From Pirellulaceae bacterium (GTDB lineage: Bacteria > Planctomycetota > Planctomycetia > Pirellulales > Pirellulaceae), in the NCBI GenBank assembly GCA_019636375.1, contig JAHBXS010000004.1, positions 682,001 through 746,000 on the forward strand: a stretch of DNA of 64,000 bases. Reading direction: 5' to 3'. A model generated the notes under the pieces. The model had not been told where the DNA came from and ran no database searches. It saw only the letters and a list, made by a program, of their open reading frames with translations. The translations under genes and the position numbers were made by a program. Within the stretch, counting starts at the first letter, position 1. Each line of letters begins with the position of its first letter. Below are positions 36,510 through 45,711 of the stretch, piece after piece.

Positions 36510-36980
36510 CTACGAGTTGCGATCAAATGCGGATTTCACGATAGGATCATTCAAGACGATCAGTCCCCAAATTCCGATAGGGATCCCGGTGATGCAGCAC
36601 GGCGAAATGCAGGGGAGCATTGATAGGATCATTGCAGTCATTGCGAGGCCGTGGCTTTTCAATTTCATCATTTGCATGCATCCGTAGATAACGACACCTC
36701 CAACAATCAAACCGACAATGCCAGAGATCAAACCAATCGTCCCCTGAATCATCGCGATCACTGCATCCTCTTGACCAACATTTCCTTGCTGAGCGGCCAT
36801 CAGTCCCACGCCTAAAAGATTGAGAACCAAACCAACAAGTACTAGCAACATCATCAAAGATGTAACGATCAGCAATACCAAGGCAGGCGGTTTAGCTTTT
36901 GCCAACGCCGTTTGATCTTGACCGCCTGATGGGGCAGCACCGAATTGAGGAGACGAATAAGGGTTGTTTCCGTAGCTCAT
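36510..36980 (-). CDS. Small four-helix membrane protein (DUF4190-like)
   Basis: 156 residues. A Pro/Ser/Gly-rich cytoplasmic start (SYGNNPYSSPQFGAAPSG) leads to four hydrophobic spans: ALVLLIVTSLMMLLVLVGLV, GTIGLISGIVGLIVGGVVIY, LAMTAMILSMLPCISPCCIT and IWGLIVLND. Such short proteins with repeated glycine-rich helices are frequent in planctomycetes and are usually annotated with DUF4190-like domains. The function is unknown. It lies on the opposite strand between the two copies of the duplicated region and seems intact. Confidence 0.72.
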   Translation of the reverse strand: MSYGNNPYSSPQFGAAPSGGQDQTALAKAKPPALVLLIVTSLMMLLVLVGLVLNLLGVGLMAAQQGNVGQEDAVIAMIQGTIGLISGIVGLIVGGVVIYGCMQMMKLKSHGLAMTAMILSMLPCISPCCITGIPIGIWGLIVLNDPIVKSAFDRNS

Positions 36981-37216
36981 AAATTCACTCCAGTTTGTTT
37001 TGTCAATCAGTCCCGTTAAGAAATTCGGTTGTTCAACCTTTCCTGCGATGATTAAGGAGAATTTATGAATTGCTCCTGAATGCTACGCTGGACATACCCC
37101 AAATATAAAATTTAGTCGAACAAAATTTTCTGACAGTCTAAGCTGCTGAAAAAGTTTGTCAATTGGCCCTTGCCCCCTTAGAAGGCGTTAAGAGTGCTCT
37201 AATAGACCGTTGCATT

Positions 37217-37417
37217 TTACGCAACTCGGCGCTCATCGACATCGACGTAATTGGCATTTTTGGGGACTGGCTGATCAAGTCCGTGATGAAGCTCCCACAA
37301 ACGGCCCTGCTTTTGAAAGGAGTAAAACGCGGAAAGCCAAGCCTGTTGGATGCCGATTTTGCCGTCACGAAATCCGCCCTGAAGAATATACTCCCGAAAA
37401 AAACGCTACATCGGACG
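37217..37417 (-). pseudogene. C-terminal fragment of a second glycosyltransferase gene
   Basis: On the minus strand this segment encodes [19 protein letters not shown] and DGKIGIQQAWLSAFYSF, then LDQPVPKNANYVDVDERRVA with a stop at 37217-37219. It parallels the end of the intact gene at 40097-40915 ([13 protein letters not shown] and onward, ending NYREIEDRRVA). About 130 bp in the middle (37264-37392) are identical to 40144-40272, while both ends diverge. A TGG codon has become TAG. The fragment ends abruptly where the fluC fragment begins. Confidence 0.85.
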
Positions 37418-37420
37418 AAA

Positions 37421-37624
37421 GAATCCTCGTCGCCTGTGGCTCGCTGTTGGATTTTTGGGGTCACTAACGACCTTTTCGACATTTGGCTACGAGAGTTGGC
37501 AGTTGCTCGAGCAGAGTCGTTGGGGCGCGTTAGTCGCCAATGTGCTGATTAACTTATTTGGTGGATTGGGTTGCGTCTTGTTTGGTATCTGGATCGGTCG
37601 CATGATGTTTTCTCCAACAACTTA
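37421..37624 (+). pseudogene. 3' fragment of fluC
   Basis: The segment corresponds to 35546-35750 of the intact fluC. The first 60 bp differ at several positions (TCACTAACGACC versus TCATTGACGACT) and the remainder is almost identical. The 5' half of the gene is missing, replaced by the glycosyltransferase fragment in the opposite orientation. Confidence 0.88.
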
Positions 37625-37638
37625 AGGTCCGTCTCCTC

Positions 37639-38287
37639 ATGGATCCGTTGCGATTTTCGATTGCCGTGATTCCGATTGCGGTTTATTTAGCGGTCTTGGG
37701 ACTGATCAATTTGAGACGCCGCCCGTTTGTGACCACGGGTGCCCGCGACATTGGGGCGGTTGGCATCGGCATATTAGCTGATGATCGGTTGGGCCTTTAG
37801 ACTTGCTCGCCGGAGGCAGTCGCGATTCGGTTTGGACCCTACGTTTGGCTTATTTCTACTCGTCTTTTACGGACTGTGCATCTCTTTGATTGTCTTACTG
37901 CTCCGTCCCAGAATTGTTGTCTACAACGCAACGATTGAACAAATTCGTCCGCTCATTACGGACATTGCCAAGTCGTTTGATCAAAAGAGTCGCTGGACGG
38001 GAGACAGCATGATCATTCCCAATCGACGGGTTCATTTTCACGTGGAAGCGGTCGATTGGCTCCGCAACGTGCAAATCGTCGCCACCGGAAACGACCAAAG
38101 CTATGACGGGTGGCGGGCCGTCGAGAAGAAACTTCGCGAGGCAACTCAAGACAGCCGCGTTCCTCCCAATTTTTGGGGAACTGGATTGTTGCCGGGCTCG
38201 CTTGCTTTGGCAATCGTCAACGGGGTATTGTTGTTCCAAAATCAAGTCGAAGTAGCGGCCGCATTTCGAGACTTTCTTCGTTTGTGA
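37639..38287 (+). pseudogene. Planctomycete membrane protein, degraded copy 2
   Basis: This is a near-identical copy of 35764-36415 up to about 38184, with small indels: GGGG lost in ATATTAGCTGATG, one base lost in TTGCTC-GCC and one T gained in GGCTTATT. The last 105 bp are clearly diverged in DNA, yet encode a similar end (NQVEVAAAFRDFLRL). From the ATG at 37781 the rest is open in one frame, but the N-terminal part lies in another frame, so the full protein cannot be made. It ends exactly beside the convergent thioredoxin-like gene. Confidence 0.8.
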
Positions 38288-38887
38288 TCATTGCCCGGTC
38301 AAGACTTCGTTAAGGAAATCGGTCAATTCCTCCCACTCGAACTCATCAGAAAATTTCTTTTCAAGAGAACCGTCCGGTCGAAAAAGGTGCAGTTCGGGAA
38401 GTGACGATATGCCCAAGTTCTCGAATGCTGCTCCCATGCTTTCGGCTCGGATTAATGCTGGGAACTCAGCCGATCTTTTTAATAGAAAATCTTGGACACT
38501 TGCGACTTCATCTGGTTCGTCCATGCTAAACGATACCACGATCAAGCCTTTTTCTCGAAATTTCTGTTCGAGTTCGACTACCTGAGGAAATTTTTCGACG
38601 CAGGGTGCACACCAAGTTGCCCAAAAGTCCACCAAGATCCAACTCCCCTGCCTTTCAACTCTCCAATTTTCGAATCCCGGTCCATCTAGTTCGAAAACGG
38701 TGGGTCGGTCTTCGCCGGAAGTCCTCCGGTCGTCAGGTTTAAAAGTTGGCGAAGCAGAATCGTTTTGGTTCGACTCGGCTTTTGGCGATGATTGATCGCT
38801 ATTGAATTTGCATCCGCTAGAACTCGCGAATATCACCCCACCCATCAACAAGAACCAGAAAATTCGAGCACGATGATTTCGAAACAT
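38288..38887 (-). CDS. TlpA/ResA-like thioredoxin-fold lipoprotein
   Basis: The ATG at 38887 (MFRNHRARIFWFLL) gives 199 residues and places a lipoprotein signal at the start, with ASSSGC as the lipobox; a longer frame begins at 38947. A Ser/Asn/Asp-rich linker is followed by a thioredoxin fold: WILVDFWATWCAPCVEKFPQ with the CAPC active site, GLIVVSFSMDEPDEV and SSLPELHLFRPDG, where the cis-Pro loop reads LPE. It is likely a membrane-tethered thiol-disulfide oxidoreductase in the periplasm, for example acting in cytochrome c maturation. Confidence 0.88.
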   Translation of the reverse strand: MFRNHRARIFWFLLMGGVIFASSSGCKFNSDQSSPKAESNQNDSASPTFKPDDRRTSGEDRPTVFELDGPGFENWRVERQGSWILVDFWATWCAPCVEKFPQVVELEQKFREKGLIVVSFSMDEPDEVASVQDFLLKRSAEFPALIRAESMGAAFENLGISSLPELHLFRPDGSLEKKFSDEFEWEELTDFLNEVLTGQ

Positions 38888-39175
38888 GTTGTAGCTCGCC
38901 GTTAGATAAACAACTGTCTTCATTGTTTGCCCAAACCAGTAAACCAATTGTCCTCAATTGATCAGAGTTTTTTCAACTGTCTTCAAGCTGGCAGAAAAAT
39001 TGTGGCAATTGTTCTACTATTGCCCCCCAGCTCGCGAAGGTACAAAAAACGGGCACCGCTTGACGGAAGCAAGTGCCCAATTCTTGGCGAGTCTCGTTTC
39101 CAGGAAGTAGAATACAAGCCTCCAATGACTGGCCAATAAAGCCGAGACTTGGCCTTTTGCGCTAAAAGAATCGAT

Positions 39176-39757
39176 TTAGTTTTGCTTGAATTTGATTCCA
39201 CAACCAAATGCTGGCTTGTAATCAACGGGAACCGTTTTGCCCTCAAGCAGTGACTCAATCGCGTCTTTGACGTAATGGTTCTTGGGGTCCTTTTGAGAAT
39301 CATCGATCGCACCTTGATACGCGACCTTGCGATCTTTACACAAAACAAAGCAATGCGGAGTCACCTTCGCTCCGAACGCGCGAGCACTGTCACCACTCTC
39401 TTCGTAGGCATACGGAAACACAAACCCTTTCTCTTCGACACGTTTCTTCATGTCCTCAATCGTTTCAGAACGATGGTTATTGATGGTCACCAAGGCGACA
39501 TTGCGGTCCTTGAAATTTTTTGCAAGTTCATTGATGCGATCTTCGTAGGCGATGGCGACCGGGCAGGTGTTGCAATTAAATACGATCACCAACACTTCGG
39601 CCTCTTTAAAGGTTTCCAAACTAATTTCCGTACCGCAGGTTGCCGTCGCTTTGAAGTCTGGAGCGGCAGCCCCTGTTTTCAAAATCAGGTCATCGGCTTG
39701 CACACAAACCGTCAACGTCAAAGCAAACATCAAGCTTAATCCAAGAGCCGTTTTCAT
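39176..39757 (-). CDS. Exported redoxin-family protein
   Basis: 193 residues with a signal peptide (MKTALGLSLMFALTLTVCVQA). The thioredoxin-like fold shows APDFKATATCGTEISL, VLVIVFNCNTCPVAIAYEDR with a CNTC redox pair, VALVTINNHRSETIEDMKKR and KVTPHCFVLCKD with the cis-Pro. This CxxCP type of AhpC/TSA-like protein is common in planctomycetes and Verrucomicrobia. It probably reduces or transfers disulfides outside the cytoplasm. It is 290 bp downstream of the glycosyltransferase and stands alone. The region 39758-40096 has no supportable gene. Confidence 0.85.
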   Translation of the reverse strand: MKTALGLSLMFALTLTVCVQADDLILKTGAAAPDFKATATCGTEISLETFKEAEVLVIVFNCNTCPVAIAYEDRINELAKNFKDRNVALVTINNHRSETIEDMKKRVEEKGFVFPYAYEESGDSARAFGAKVTPHCFVLCKDRKVAYQGAIDDSQKDPKNHYVKDAIESLLEGKTVPVDYKPAFGCGIKFKQN

Positions 39758-40096
39758 TTTCTATTCCTTACCAAAAACTCACTTCACTAAGTGGCCGGAA
39801 ACAATCAGACCAATATCAAAAGTCTATCAAACTTTCGCGCCGTTTACTGTACCTGGAGGGCTGGAGCCAGAATTTCCCAAAAAAACAATGTTCAGATGTT
39901 TAAAACAACCTATTAATTGCGTGCAACAGAAATAGCCGGCTGGCAATCAAAGCTTGAACCAAAGCAGATACGGACCATGATTTGACGGCCAAAGTAAAGC
40001 CTGAGACCCATTGATAGGTATTCAGGCAAAAATTCGCCACAAACTTGTCTATTAGACCGCAAACAGAAAACTCGGTATCTCGAAATTCGTACCGAG

Positions 40097-40915
40097 CTAC
40101 GCAACTCGACGGTCTTCAATCTCGCGATAATTCGCGTTGGGAGGGACTGGCTGATCAAGTCCGTGATGAAGCTCCCACAAACGGCCCTGCTTTTGAAAGG
40201 AGTAAAACGCGGAAAGCCAAGCCTGTTGGATGCCGATTTTGCCGTCACGAAATCCGCCCTGAAGAATATACTCTCTAAAAAATCGCCACATTGGGCGGAC
40301 GAGCAATTTAAAGTAACTCGTATCGACGTTTTTCTCGGCCCATTGCTGAGCCTGCAAACTTGTGTATCGATTGTATTTTGAGATCAGTTGGTCATAATTC
40401 CAAGCCGAAAAGTGCTGCAAACGCTCCTTGAGCGTTCCCACTCGCCCCTTTTGCAATCGCACTTCCCCATGATCGCTCGGGCCTTCGTATCGACTAACGT
40501 CACGGCGAAACAGTCGAATCACCGAGTCTGTTTTGGCGTCACCGTGGTATACCCGATGCCCCATGAAATGGTTGTCTCGATAAATTCGGTAGCCGTCCAA
40601 CATCGAGCCGCGAGACAGTTCCAATGAAATTTCGCTTAACAACTCGGGAGTGGCCCGTTCGTCAGCGTCCAACAACAGTACCCACTCGTTGGCTGCCTGC
40701 GGTATCGCCCAGTTTTTAAAATCACCGCTGGTCACATATTCTCGCTGAATCACCCGGACTTTGGGATAGCTCTTGGCGATCGCCACCGTGTTATCTGTCG
40801 AAAACGAATCGGCAATGATCACCTCATCGGCAATCGAGATTGCACTTTCGATACACGGCCCAATATTGAGCCGTTCGTTTTTGCAGGGGATGATTAAAGA
40901 TACGGCTTGTTTCAT
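40097..40915 (-). CDS. Family 2 glycosyltransferase (WaaE/KdtX-like)
   Basis: 272 residues. The GT-A fold starts with VSLIIPCKNERLNIGPCIES and has DEVIIADSFSTDNTV, NEWVLLLDADERATPEL (the metal-binding D-A-D) and the later acceptor region VYHGDAKTDSVIRLFRRD. The C-terminal helices ([13 protein letters not shown]) resemble lipopolysaccharide core or glucosyl transferases of the WaaE group. It likely adds a sugar to a surface glycan. A diverged second copy of its C-terminal end survives at 37217-37417. The 211 bp upstream are non-coding. Confidence 0.9.
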   Translation of the reverse strand: MKQAVSLIIPCKNERLNIGPCIESAISIADEVIIADSFSTDNTVAIAKSYPKVRVIQREYVTSGDFKNWAIPQAANEWVLLLDADERATPELLSEISLELSRGSMLDGYRIYRDNHFMGHRVYHGDAKTDSVIRLFRRDVSRYEGPSDHGEVRLQKGRVGTLKERLQHFSAWNYDQLISKYNRYTSLQAQQWAEKNVDTSYFKLLVRPMWRFFREYILQGGFRDGKIGIQQAWLSAFYSFQKQGRLWELHHGLDQPVPPNANYREIEDRRVA

Positions 40916-41126
40916 CAGTCCGTTAACGAATTCAGAGGTCGATTAGAGAACGCTGCCTTGCGACCCATAAAACCTAACCTTGTATCCGAAAACGGTCAAT
41001 GCAGAACTCTGCTAGCACGAAGTTTCGCTTCGAAAAACGCCGTGGAAAAAGCGAAACATGTCCCTCAAGTTAGCCACATGAATCGGAAGTCTTTTCCAAC
41101 GGGCGACTTTGATTACCACCTACCGT

Positions 41127-42284
41127 CTAGTTGGAAACGCCAAAGGTATGGACCGTCTTGTGGAAATACGATTCGTTAGGGTTCAGAATCGACGACGGGA
41201 ATTTGGACTGATTTGGGCTGTCTGGAAAATGCTGTGTTTCCAAACAAAATGCCGAGTATTGGGCGTAATTACCACTGGCAACCGTACCGGCTAGAAATTT
41301 CCCCGTATAAAACTGAATTCCGGGTTCCGTCGATTTGATTTCCATCGTGCGTCCGGATGCAGGATCGTGAACTTTCGCGGCCATGCGAAGATCACCTGGT
41401 TTGCCATTGATTTCATAGCAATGATCGTAGCCAATGGGCTCACCAACCAGCTCGGCAAATCGATTTCCAATCGGTTGAAAATCCAAGAAATCGAAGGGAG
41501 TGTTTTTCACGGCCAACAATTCACCCGTCGGAATTCCGCTGTCGTCAACTGGAATGTAGTTGTCGGCAAACAGTTGAAGTTTGTGTTCGAGAATTGTGCC
41601 AGTTCCGGCGAGATTCCAATAGTTGTGATTGGTCAACGACACGGGTGTTGCCTTGTCGGTCGTGGCCTTGAATTCGACAATCAACTCGTTGTTGTCCGTT
41701 AGCGTGTACGTGGCTGTGACATTGAGGTTTCCGGGGTATCCTTCGTCTCCATCGGGGCTCATCAAAGAAAACACAACACCCCTGGAACCGTTGTGCGAAA
41801 AGGGCTCGCCTTTCCACATCAACTTGTCAAACCCCCGCACTCCGCCGTGCAAATGGTGATCTCCGTTGTTTTGAGCCAACTCGTACTCTTGGTCCTTGAT
41901 CGAAAATCGACCATTAGCGATCCGATTACAGTAGCGTCCAACCGAACCATTAAAGTACATCGTACAAGCTTCGAAGCCGGCCATATCAGGACACGTTAAA
42001 ACGATGTTCGCCAATTTGCCGTCTCGGTCGGGGGTCTCAAACCGCACAACTGTGGCCCCATAATCGATCATTTGCAACTTCAGGCCTTGCCGGTTTTCCA
42101 TCGAATAGCTGGTAACCTTTTCGCCACGAGCCGTGGTTCCATATACTTCCACAACGACATCTTCCGACTTGATCGTTTTGGCCACCTCAGCCCCCTCCAT
42201 TTGACGCGCCGCGTTTTCTTGGCGAATAACGACCGTTATTAAGCACCCAACAACAAACGACAGAATCAAGAGGAAGACTTTCAT
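41127..42284 (-). CDS. galM: Exported aldose 1-epimerase
   Basis: The ATG at 42284 (MKVFLLILSFVVGCLI) begins with a signal or membrane-anchor sequence; an in-frame ATG at 42296 adds four residues. The galactose mutarotase core has NGSVGRYCNRIANGRFSI, NNGDHHLHGGVRGFDK (active-site His), SLTNHNYWNLAG (second His) and CLETQHFPDSPNQ with the catalytic Glu. It interconverts alpha and beta sugars. Export is unusual compared with cytoplasmic E. coli GalM but is frequent in planctomycetes that degrade polysaccharides. Confidence 0.93.
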   Translation of the reverse strand: MKVFLLILSFVVGCLITVVIRQENAARQMEGAEVAKTIKSEDVVVEVYGTTARGEKVTSYSMENRQGLKLQMIDYGATVVRFETPDRDGKLANIVLTCPDMAGFEACTMYFNGSVGRYCNRIANGRFSIKDQEYELAQNNGDHHLHGGVRGFDKLMWKGEPFSHNGSRGVVFSLMSPDGDEGYPGNLNVTATYTLTDNNELIVEFKATTDKATPVSLTNHNYWNLAGTGTILEHKLQLFADNYIPVDDSGIPTGELLAVKNTPFDFLDFQPIGNRFAELVGEPIGYDHCYEINGKPGDLRMAAKVHDPASGRTMEIKSTEPGIQFYTGKFLAGTVASGNYAQYSAFCLETQHFPDSPNQSKFPSSILNPNESYFHKTVHTFGVSN

Positions 42285-42549
42285 CAGGTATGGCACTCTG
42301 CGTAAACAATGACTGTTGAACTAGGGCTCTGAATTTTTGGCACTAAACGAAGCCTAACGATTTGCGCGGCGTTTCACGCTAGCATGATTGTAACGAAGCA
42401 TGTCAGCAATCCTCAAGCCCCAAAAAACGGGAATTTACACCTCAAGTTGCCGTTTAGAGCAGGAAAATAGGGCAATGGACCCGCTATCGTCCAAATTATT
42501 AAGTTCCCGGAAATTTCTTTCGTTTTTATCGATTTGTAAAAAATCGGCC

Positions 42550-42578
42550 TTGCCTCACGCCAGACGGTTCGGTATTTA
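42550..42578 (+). promoter_or_regulatory. Possible promoter of the structured RNA
   Basis: TTGCCT (42550-42555) and TATTTA (42573-42578) are separated by exactly 17 bp on the plus strand. Each matches the sigma-70 consensus only partly (4/6 and 3/6). Transcription would begin near 42585. Confidence 0.35.
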
Positions 42579-42584
42579 AACCAC

Positions 42585-42839
42585 CGCAGGTAACGCATTG
42601 ACGACCTGCTGTGAAAAGCCATTTCTCAGTTCAGTCGATTTGGTCAGAGGAAGCGGGAACCAAAGACCAAGCCCTCCCTCCTGGGTAAGAGCTTACTTCG
42701 TGTTGAAAAGGTATCTGGGTCAACTCTTTCAACACGTGCTCACGGCTGAGCTTTGTCTGGGCATCGGGGTTGTTTACGACTCCGATGCCCAGAGGATACA
42801 CTACAACGTCGCGTCTTGTTTGAAGACGCGACGTTTTTT
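42585..42839 (+). ncRNA. Candidate structured small RNA with three hairpins
   Basis: No coding frame is convincing here, but the plus strand carries three strong hairpins in a row. The first has a 10-bp stem, CGTGTTGAAA (42699-42708) with TTTCAACACG (42727-42736). The second has a 12-bp stem, TCTGGGCATCGG (42756-42767) with CCGATGCCCAGA (42782-42793). The third has a 13-bp stem and a T-run, and acts as terminator. All stems are perfect. TTTGGT/ACCAAA upstream may form a fourth. The RNA would be about 250 nt, close in size to 6S-like or other regulatory RNAs, but I do not recognise a known family. The 5' end is uncertain. Confidence 0.6.
42805..42839 (+). terminator. Rho-independent terminator with 13-bp stem
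   Basis: AACGTCGCGTCTT (42805-42817) and AAGACGCGACGTT (42823-42835) pair perfectly around the loop GTTTG and are followed by a T-run (42834-42839). The T-run is only on the plus strand, so it does not terminate the J-domain gene; it implies a plus-strand transcript ending here. Confidence 0.92.
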
Positions 42840-42857
42840 GTTTGACGAAGTAAACGC

Positions 42858-43406
42858 TCAATCCTCGTCTAGAGTATTTTCTTCAGATTCTTCCTTTACG
42901 ACGTCATCGCTAACCGTCACCGCAACTCCCGGTTCGGATACGACAACTTTACGAACGATCACCCGTTCATTCTGATCCGACTCTCCCAACAATGGGGTCG
43001 GCAATGTGGCACCTGGACTTGTCATTTCTTTGATCGCCGGATTTTTCAATACCCTTTCTGTCGTATCTCTAGCTCGTTGTCGATCGCGTTCTGATGCCAA
43101 CCACCAGAGCATCCCGCCTACGCCTATCATCCCTAATACAACGAGGATGGATAGAGAGATCAAAAGTACCTCACCGGCACGTCGCAAACGCGAAATGCCG
43201 GGATGGGTACCTTCCAGATGATTCGTGACTTTGGGACCTTCGTCGATTTTGGTTTCAATTAAATCAACTGCGCGTTGAAGTTGTTGAAATACTTGGAGGT
43301 CCCCGCCCAAATCCGGATGGTATTTGGCAGACAGACGCCGATAGGCCTTACGCACCTCATCACGAGAGGCCGATGCGTCGATTTCTAAAACTTGATAGGG
43401 GTCCAT
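42858..43406 (-). CDS. J-domain protein with one membrane span
   Basis: 182 residues. The first 60 are a J domain (DPYQVLEIDASASRDEVRKA, then YRRLSAKYHPDLGGD) with the HPD motif that stimulates DnaK ATPase. No Gly/Phe region or zinc domain follows. One membrane helix (VLLISLSILVVLGMIGVGGM) lies near residues 95-115, and the rest is a charged, low-complexity tail ending EESEENTLDED. It is probably a membrane-tethered co-chaperone that recruits DnaK to a specific client. It is a single gene downstream of selB on the same strand, with a 190-bp gap. Confidence 0.88.
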   Translation of the reverse strand: MDPYQVLEIDASASRDEVRKAYRRLSAKYHPDLGGDLQVFQQLQRAVDLIETKIDEGPKVTNHLEGTHPGISRLRRAGEVLLISLSILVVLGMIGVGGMLWWLASERDRQRARDTTERVLKNPAIKEMTSPGATLPTPLLGESDQNERVIVRKVVVSEPGVAVTVSDDVVKEESEENTLDED

Positions 43407-43598
43407 GCACCGGTACCACTAAACCCGATCACCTAGCCCAAACTGAAAGTTAGGCACAAACAACTTCTCTCTCAAACGCCCAATTGTAATCGACTTGTCA
43501 AATTATCACAGGCGGCGGTCGTTCACAAACGCAAATATCCTTGTGATTCAACAATTTCAGCTAGCGAAAATAGGCGGGATAAACCAGCTTAGGTTAAC

Positions 43599-45515
43599 TT
43601 AGGCGAGCCGCCTTTGATCCCCATCTCGGATCGTGAAACCTATTTTATCAAGGTATTCGCACAATGGCACGGCAAATTTTCGACTTACATCCAAAAGCGA
43701 GCGGATATCAGAAACGGTGAGCGTTTTCGCCCTCTCAAATTCCGCCTTAAGTCGCTCTAACACATTGTCATAAACGTCTCGATGAACGATCCAATCTGGC
43801 GTTATTTGGAGCAATTGCCCGCTGTCGACACCAAGTTTCAAGAGTTGCGGGACGGAATCGCGATTCTTGGCGACTCCTGCAGCGAGTACTTTCGGCGGCT
43901 CAACAGCTAATCCAGCGACACGAATTTTTTCCACTAGCTCACCGTACAATTGCGTTTCGCCTTTGCTCAATTTCGGTCCGAGCCCATCCAAGCAAATAGC
44001 GGCCCCGATTCGGTGGACTTTCTTCGCGGCATTCAAACGTTCCAGTGAGACACGAAACAACTCGGGCTCGGGCAAATAATCCAGGCAATGTTGAACTTCA
44101 GAAACCGAGTGCCCCAGGCGCAATGGATGTTCTTGGTGCAATCGCATCAAATGCTGCTCGATTGTCGCGCTAATTTCTTCCAAACGTGCTGAGTGAACCA
44201 GCCAAGATCGCTCCTTACTCAGCGGAATCCGCACAATTGTTTTTTCGGAGATCATCGTTTCGATGATTTCATCAATCTGATGGATCGCTGTCCAGCGGAT
44301 CAAGTCGCTCGGTTTCCAATTCGAGAGTCCGGCCAAATAGGCGGCTGCACTGGCTCGGCTTTTTGGATCCGGTGAAACTGCCTCAGCGATTGCATTCCAA
44401 TCAGCCGCCGTTGGTCGGTTAGTCGAAAGGCGATTGGGAAACGCGATTCTTCCACCACCCAAAGTAGTCACCGGAGACTCGAGCCGAACCACGAAGGGTT
44501 GGCCCCAGGTTGCGACAACCGATTCACTTAGAAACAATACCGCAAACCCTCGTTCGCCAGGCTCGAATTGCTTCTTTTCATGCGGCAGTCGCAACACTCC
44601 AGAGACCTCCGATGTGCCGAGGTGAAACCTCACGCGACTACGATCCTTGACGGGCTTGTCGAGTCCCGGTAAAGCCAGCAGTTCGACGGCGAGTTGGTTG
44701 GTTGGTTTCAAATGCCCCAAAGTTGCCAACTCGTTTCCCCGAGGAATCTCACCGTGACGCAGGCCCGTCAAATTGATTGCCGCACGTTGCCCCCGCGATA
44801 CAACATCCGATTTTGTGTCATGATTTTGCAAACCGCGGACTCGAACCTCGATTTGAGCAGGCTGCAATTCGATCACGTCTCCGACCCGCAGTACGCCACT
44901 GCTGACACTTCCTGTCACGACGGCCCCGAACCCTTCGATAGCGAAACTCCTATCAATCGCCATCCGAAACGGAGCGGTCGATGAATCTGGCAAGTCATCA
45001 ACGACACGACGTGCGGCGTCCAAAATCGCCTTCTTGAGGTCGTCGAATCCCGCTCCAGTCTTGCTACTGACACGCACAATCGAGGCCATTTCCAAAAATG
45101 TCCCTTGTACGAGTTCACGAATTTCCGCTTCGACGAGGTCAAGCCATTCAGCTTCGACCAAATCGGTCTTGGTTAAAACAATGACTCCTTCACGCAAATT
45201 GAGCAGCCGAAGGATGTCCAAGTGCTCGCGTGTCTGCTGCTTAATTGAGTCGTCGGCGGCAACGACCAACATCGCCAAGTCCATGCCGGTCGCACCCGCC
45301 AACATCTGCCTTACGAATTTTTCGTGTCCAGGAACATCGACGATCCCCAGGTGGAATTCTCCTAGGTCCAACGCGGCATAACCCAACTCAATTGTAATTC
45401 CCCGTTTCTTTTCCTCTGGCAGACGATCTGGATCGGTACCCGTGAGAATCCGAATCAACGAGGACTTCCCGTGGTCGATGTGCCCAGAAGTTCCAAGAAT
45501 TAGATTTGTGGGCAT
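43599..45515 (-). CDS. selB: SelB, selenocysteine-specific elongation factor
   Basis: 638 residues from the ATG at 45515 ([16 protein letters not shown]); the frame is open 126 codons further upstream, but that part is not SelB-like. The GTPase has [28 protein letters not shown] and LTKTD, followed by EF-Tu-like domains 2 and 3. The C-terminal winged helices end with [21 protein letters not shown] and DGDQRRL, the family hallmark that binds the SECIS RNA. SelB delivers Sec-tRNA to UGA codons. Its presence implies selA, selC and selD elsewhere in the genome; none is in this window. Confidence 0.95.
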   Translation of the reverse strand: MPTNLILGTSGHIDHGKSSLIRILTGTDPDRLPEEKKRGITIELGYAALDLGEFHLGIVDVPGHEKFVRQMLAGATGMDLAMLVVAADDSIKQQTREHLDILRLLNLREGVIVLTKTDLVEAEWLDLVEAEIRELVQGTFLEMASIVRVSSKTGAGFDDLKKAILDAARRVVDDLPDSSTAPFRMAIDRSFAIEGFGAVVTGSVSSGVLRVGDVIELQPAQIEVRVRGLQNHDTKSDVVSRGQRAAINLTGLRHGEIPRGNELATLGHLKPTNQLAVELLALPGLDKPVKDRSRVRFHLGTSEVSGVLRLPHEKKQFEPGERGFAVLFLSESVVATWGQPFVVRLESPVTTLGGGRIAFPNRLSTNRPTAADWNAIAEAVSPDPKSRASAAAYLAGLSNWKPSDLIRWTAIHQIDEIIETMISEKTIVRIPLSKERSWLVHSARLEEISATIEQHLMRLHQEHPLRLGHSVSEVQHCLDYLPEPELFRVSLERLNAAKKVHRIGAAICLDGLGPKLSKGETQLYGELVEKIRVAGLAVEPPKVLAAGVAKNRDSVPQLLKLGVDSGQLLQITPDWIVHRDVYDNVLERLKAEFERAKTLTVSDIRSLLDVSRKFAVPLCEYLDKIGFTIRDGDQRRLA

Positions 45516-45711
45516 TTTAAGTCCTGCGTTTATCCGACTTTGACGGTCATGACGATTCCGGAGATATTTATTTTTACGAAAAGCCTTCCCATTAGTGAAG
45601 ATACCAGGTGCAGAAAGTCGATAGTCGGGAGGTCCGAGAAAAGTGTGTGGAGTTCGGACGTTAGAAGCTAAAGGATTGGCGGCGAACTGTTTTTGCTCAG
45701 GAGCCGATCCA

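Noticed and set aside
42631..42861. 76-codon open frame on the minus strand through the hairpin region
   Set aside because: Its codons cover three perfect hairpins, which explains the sequence better as RNA structure; no ribosome-binding site.
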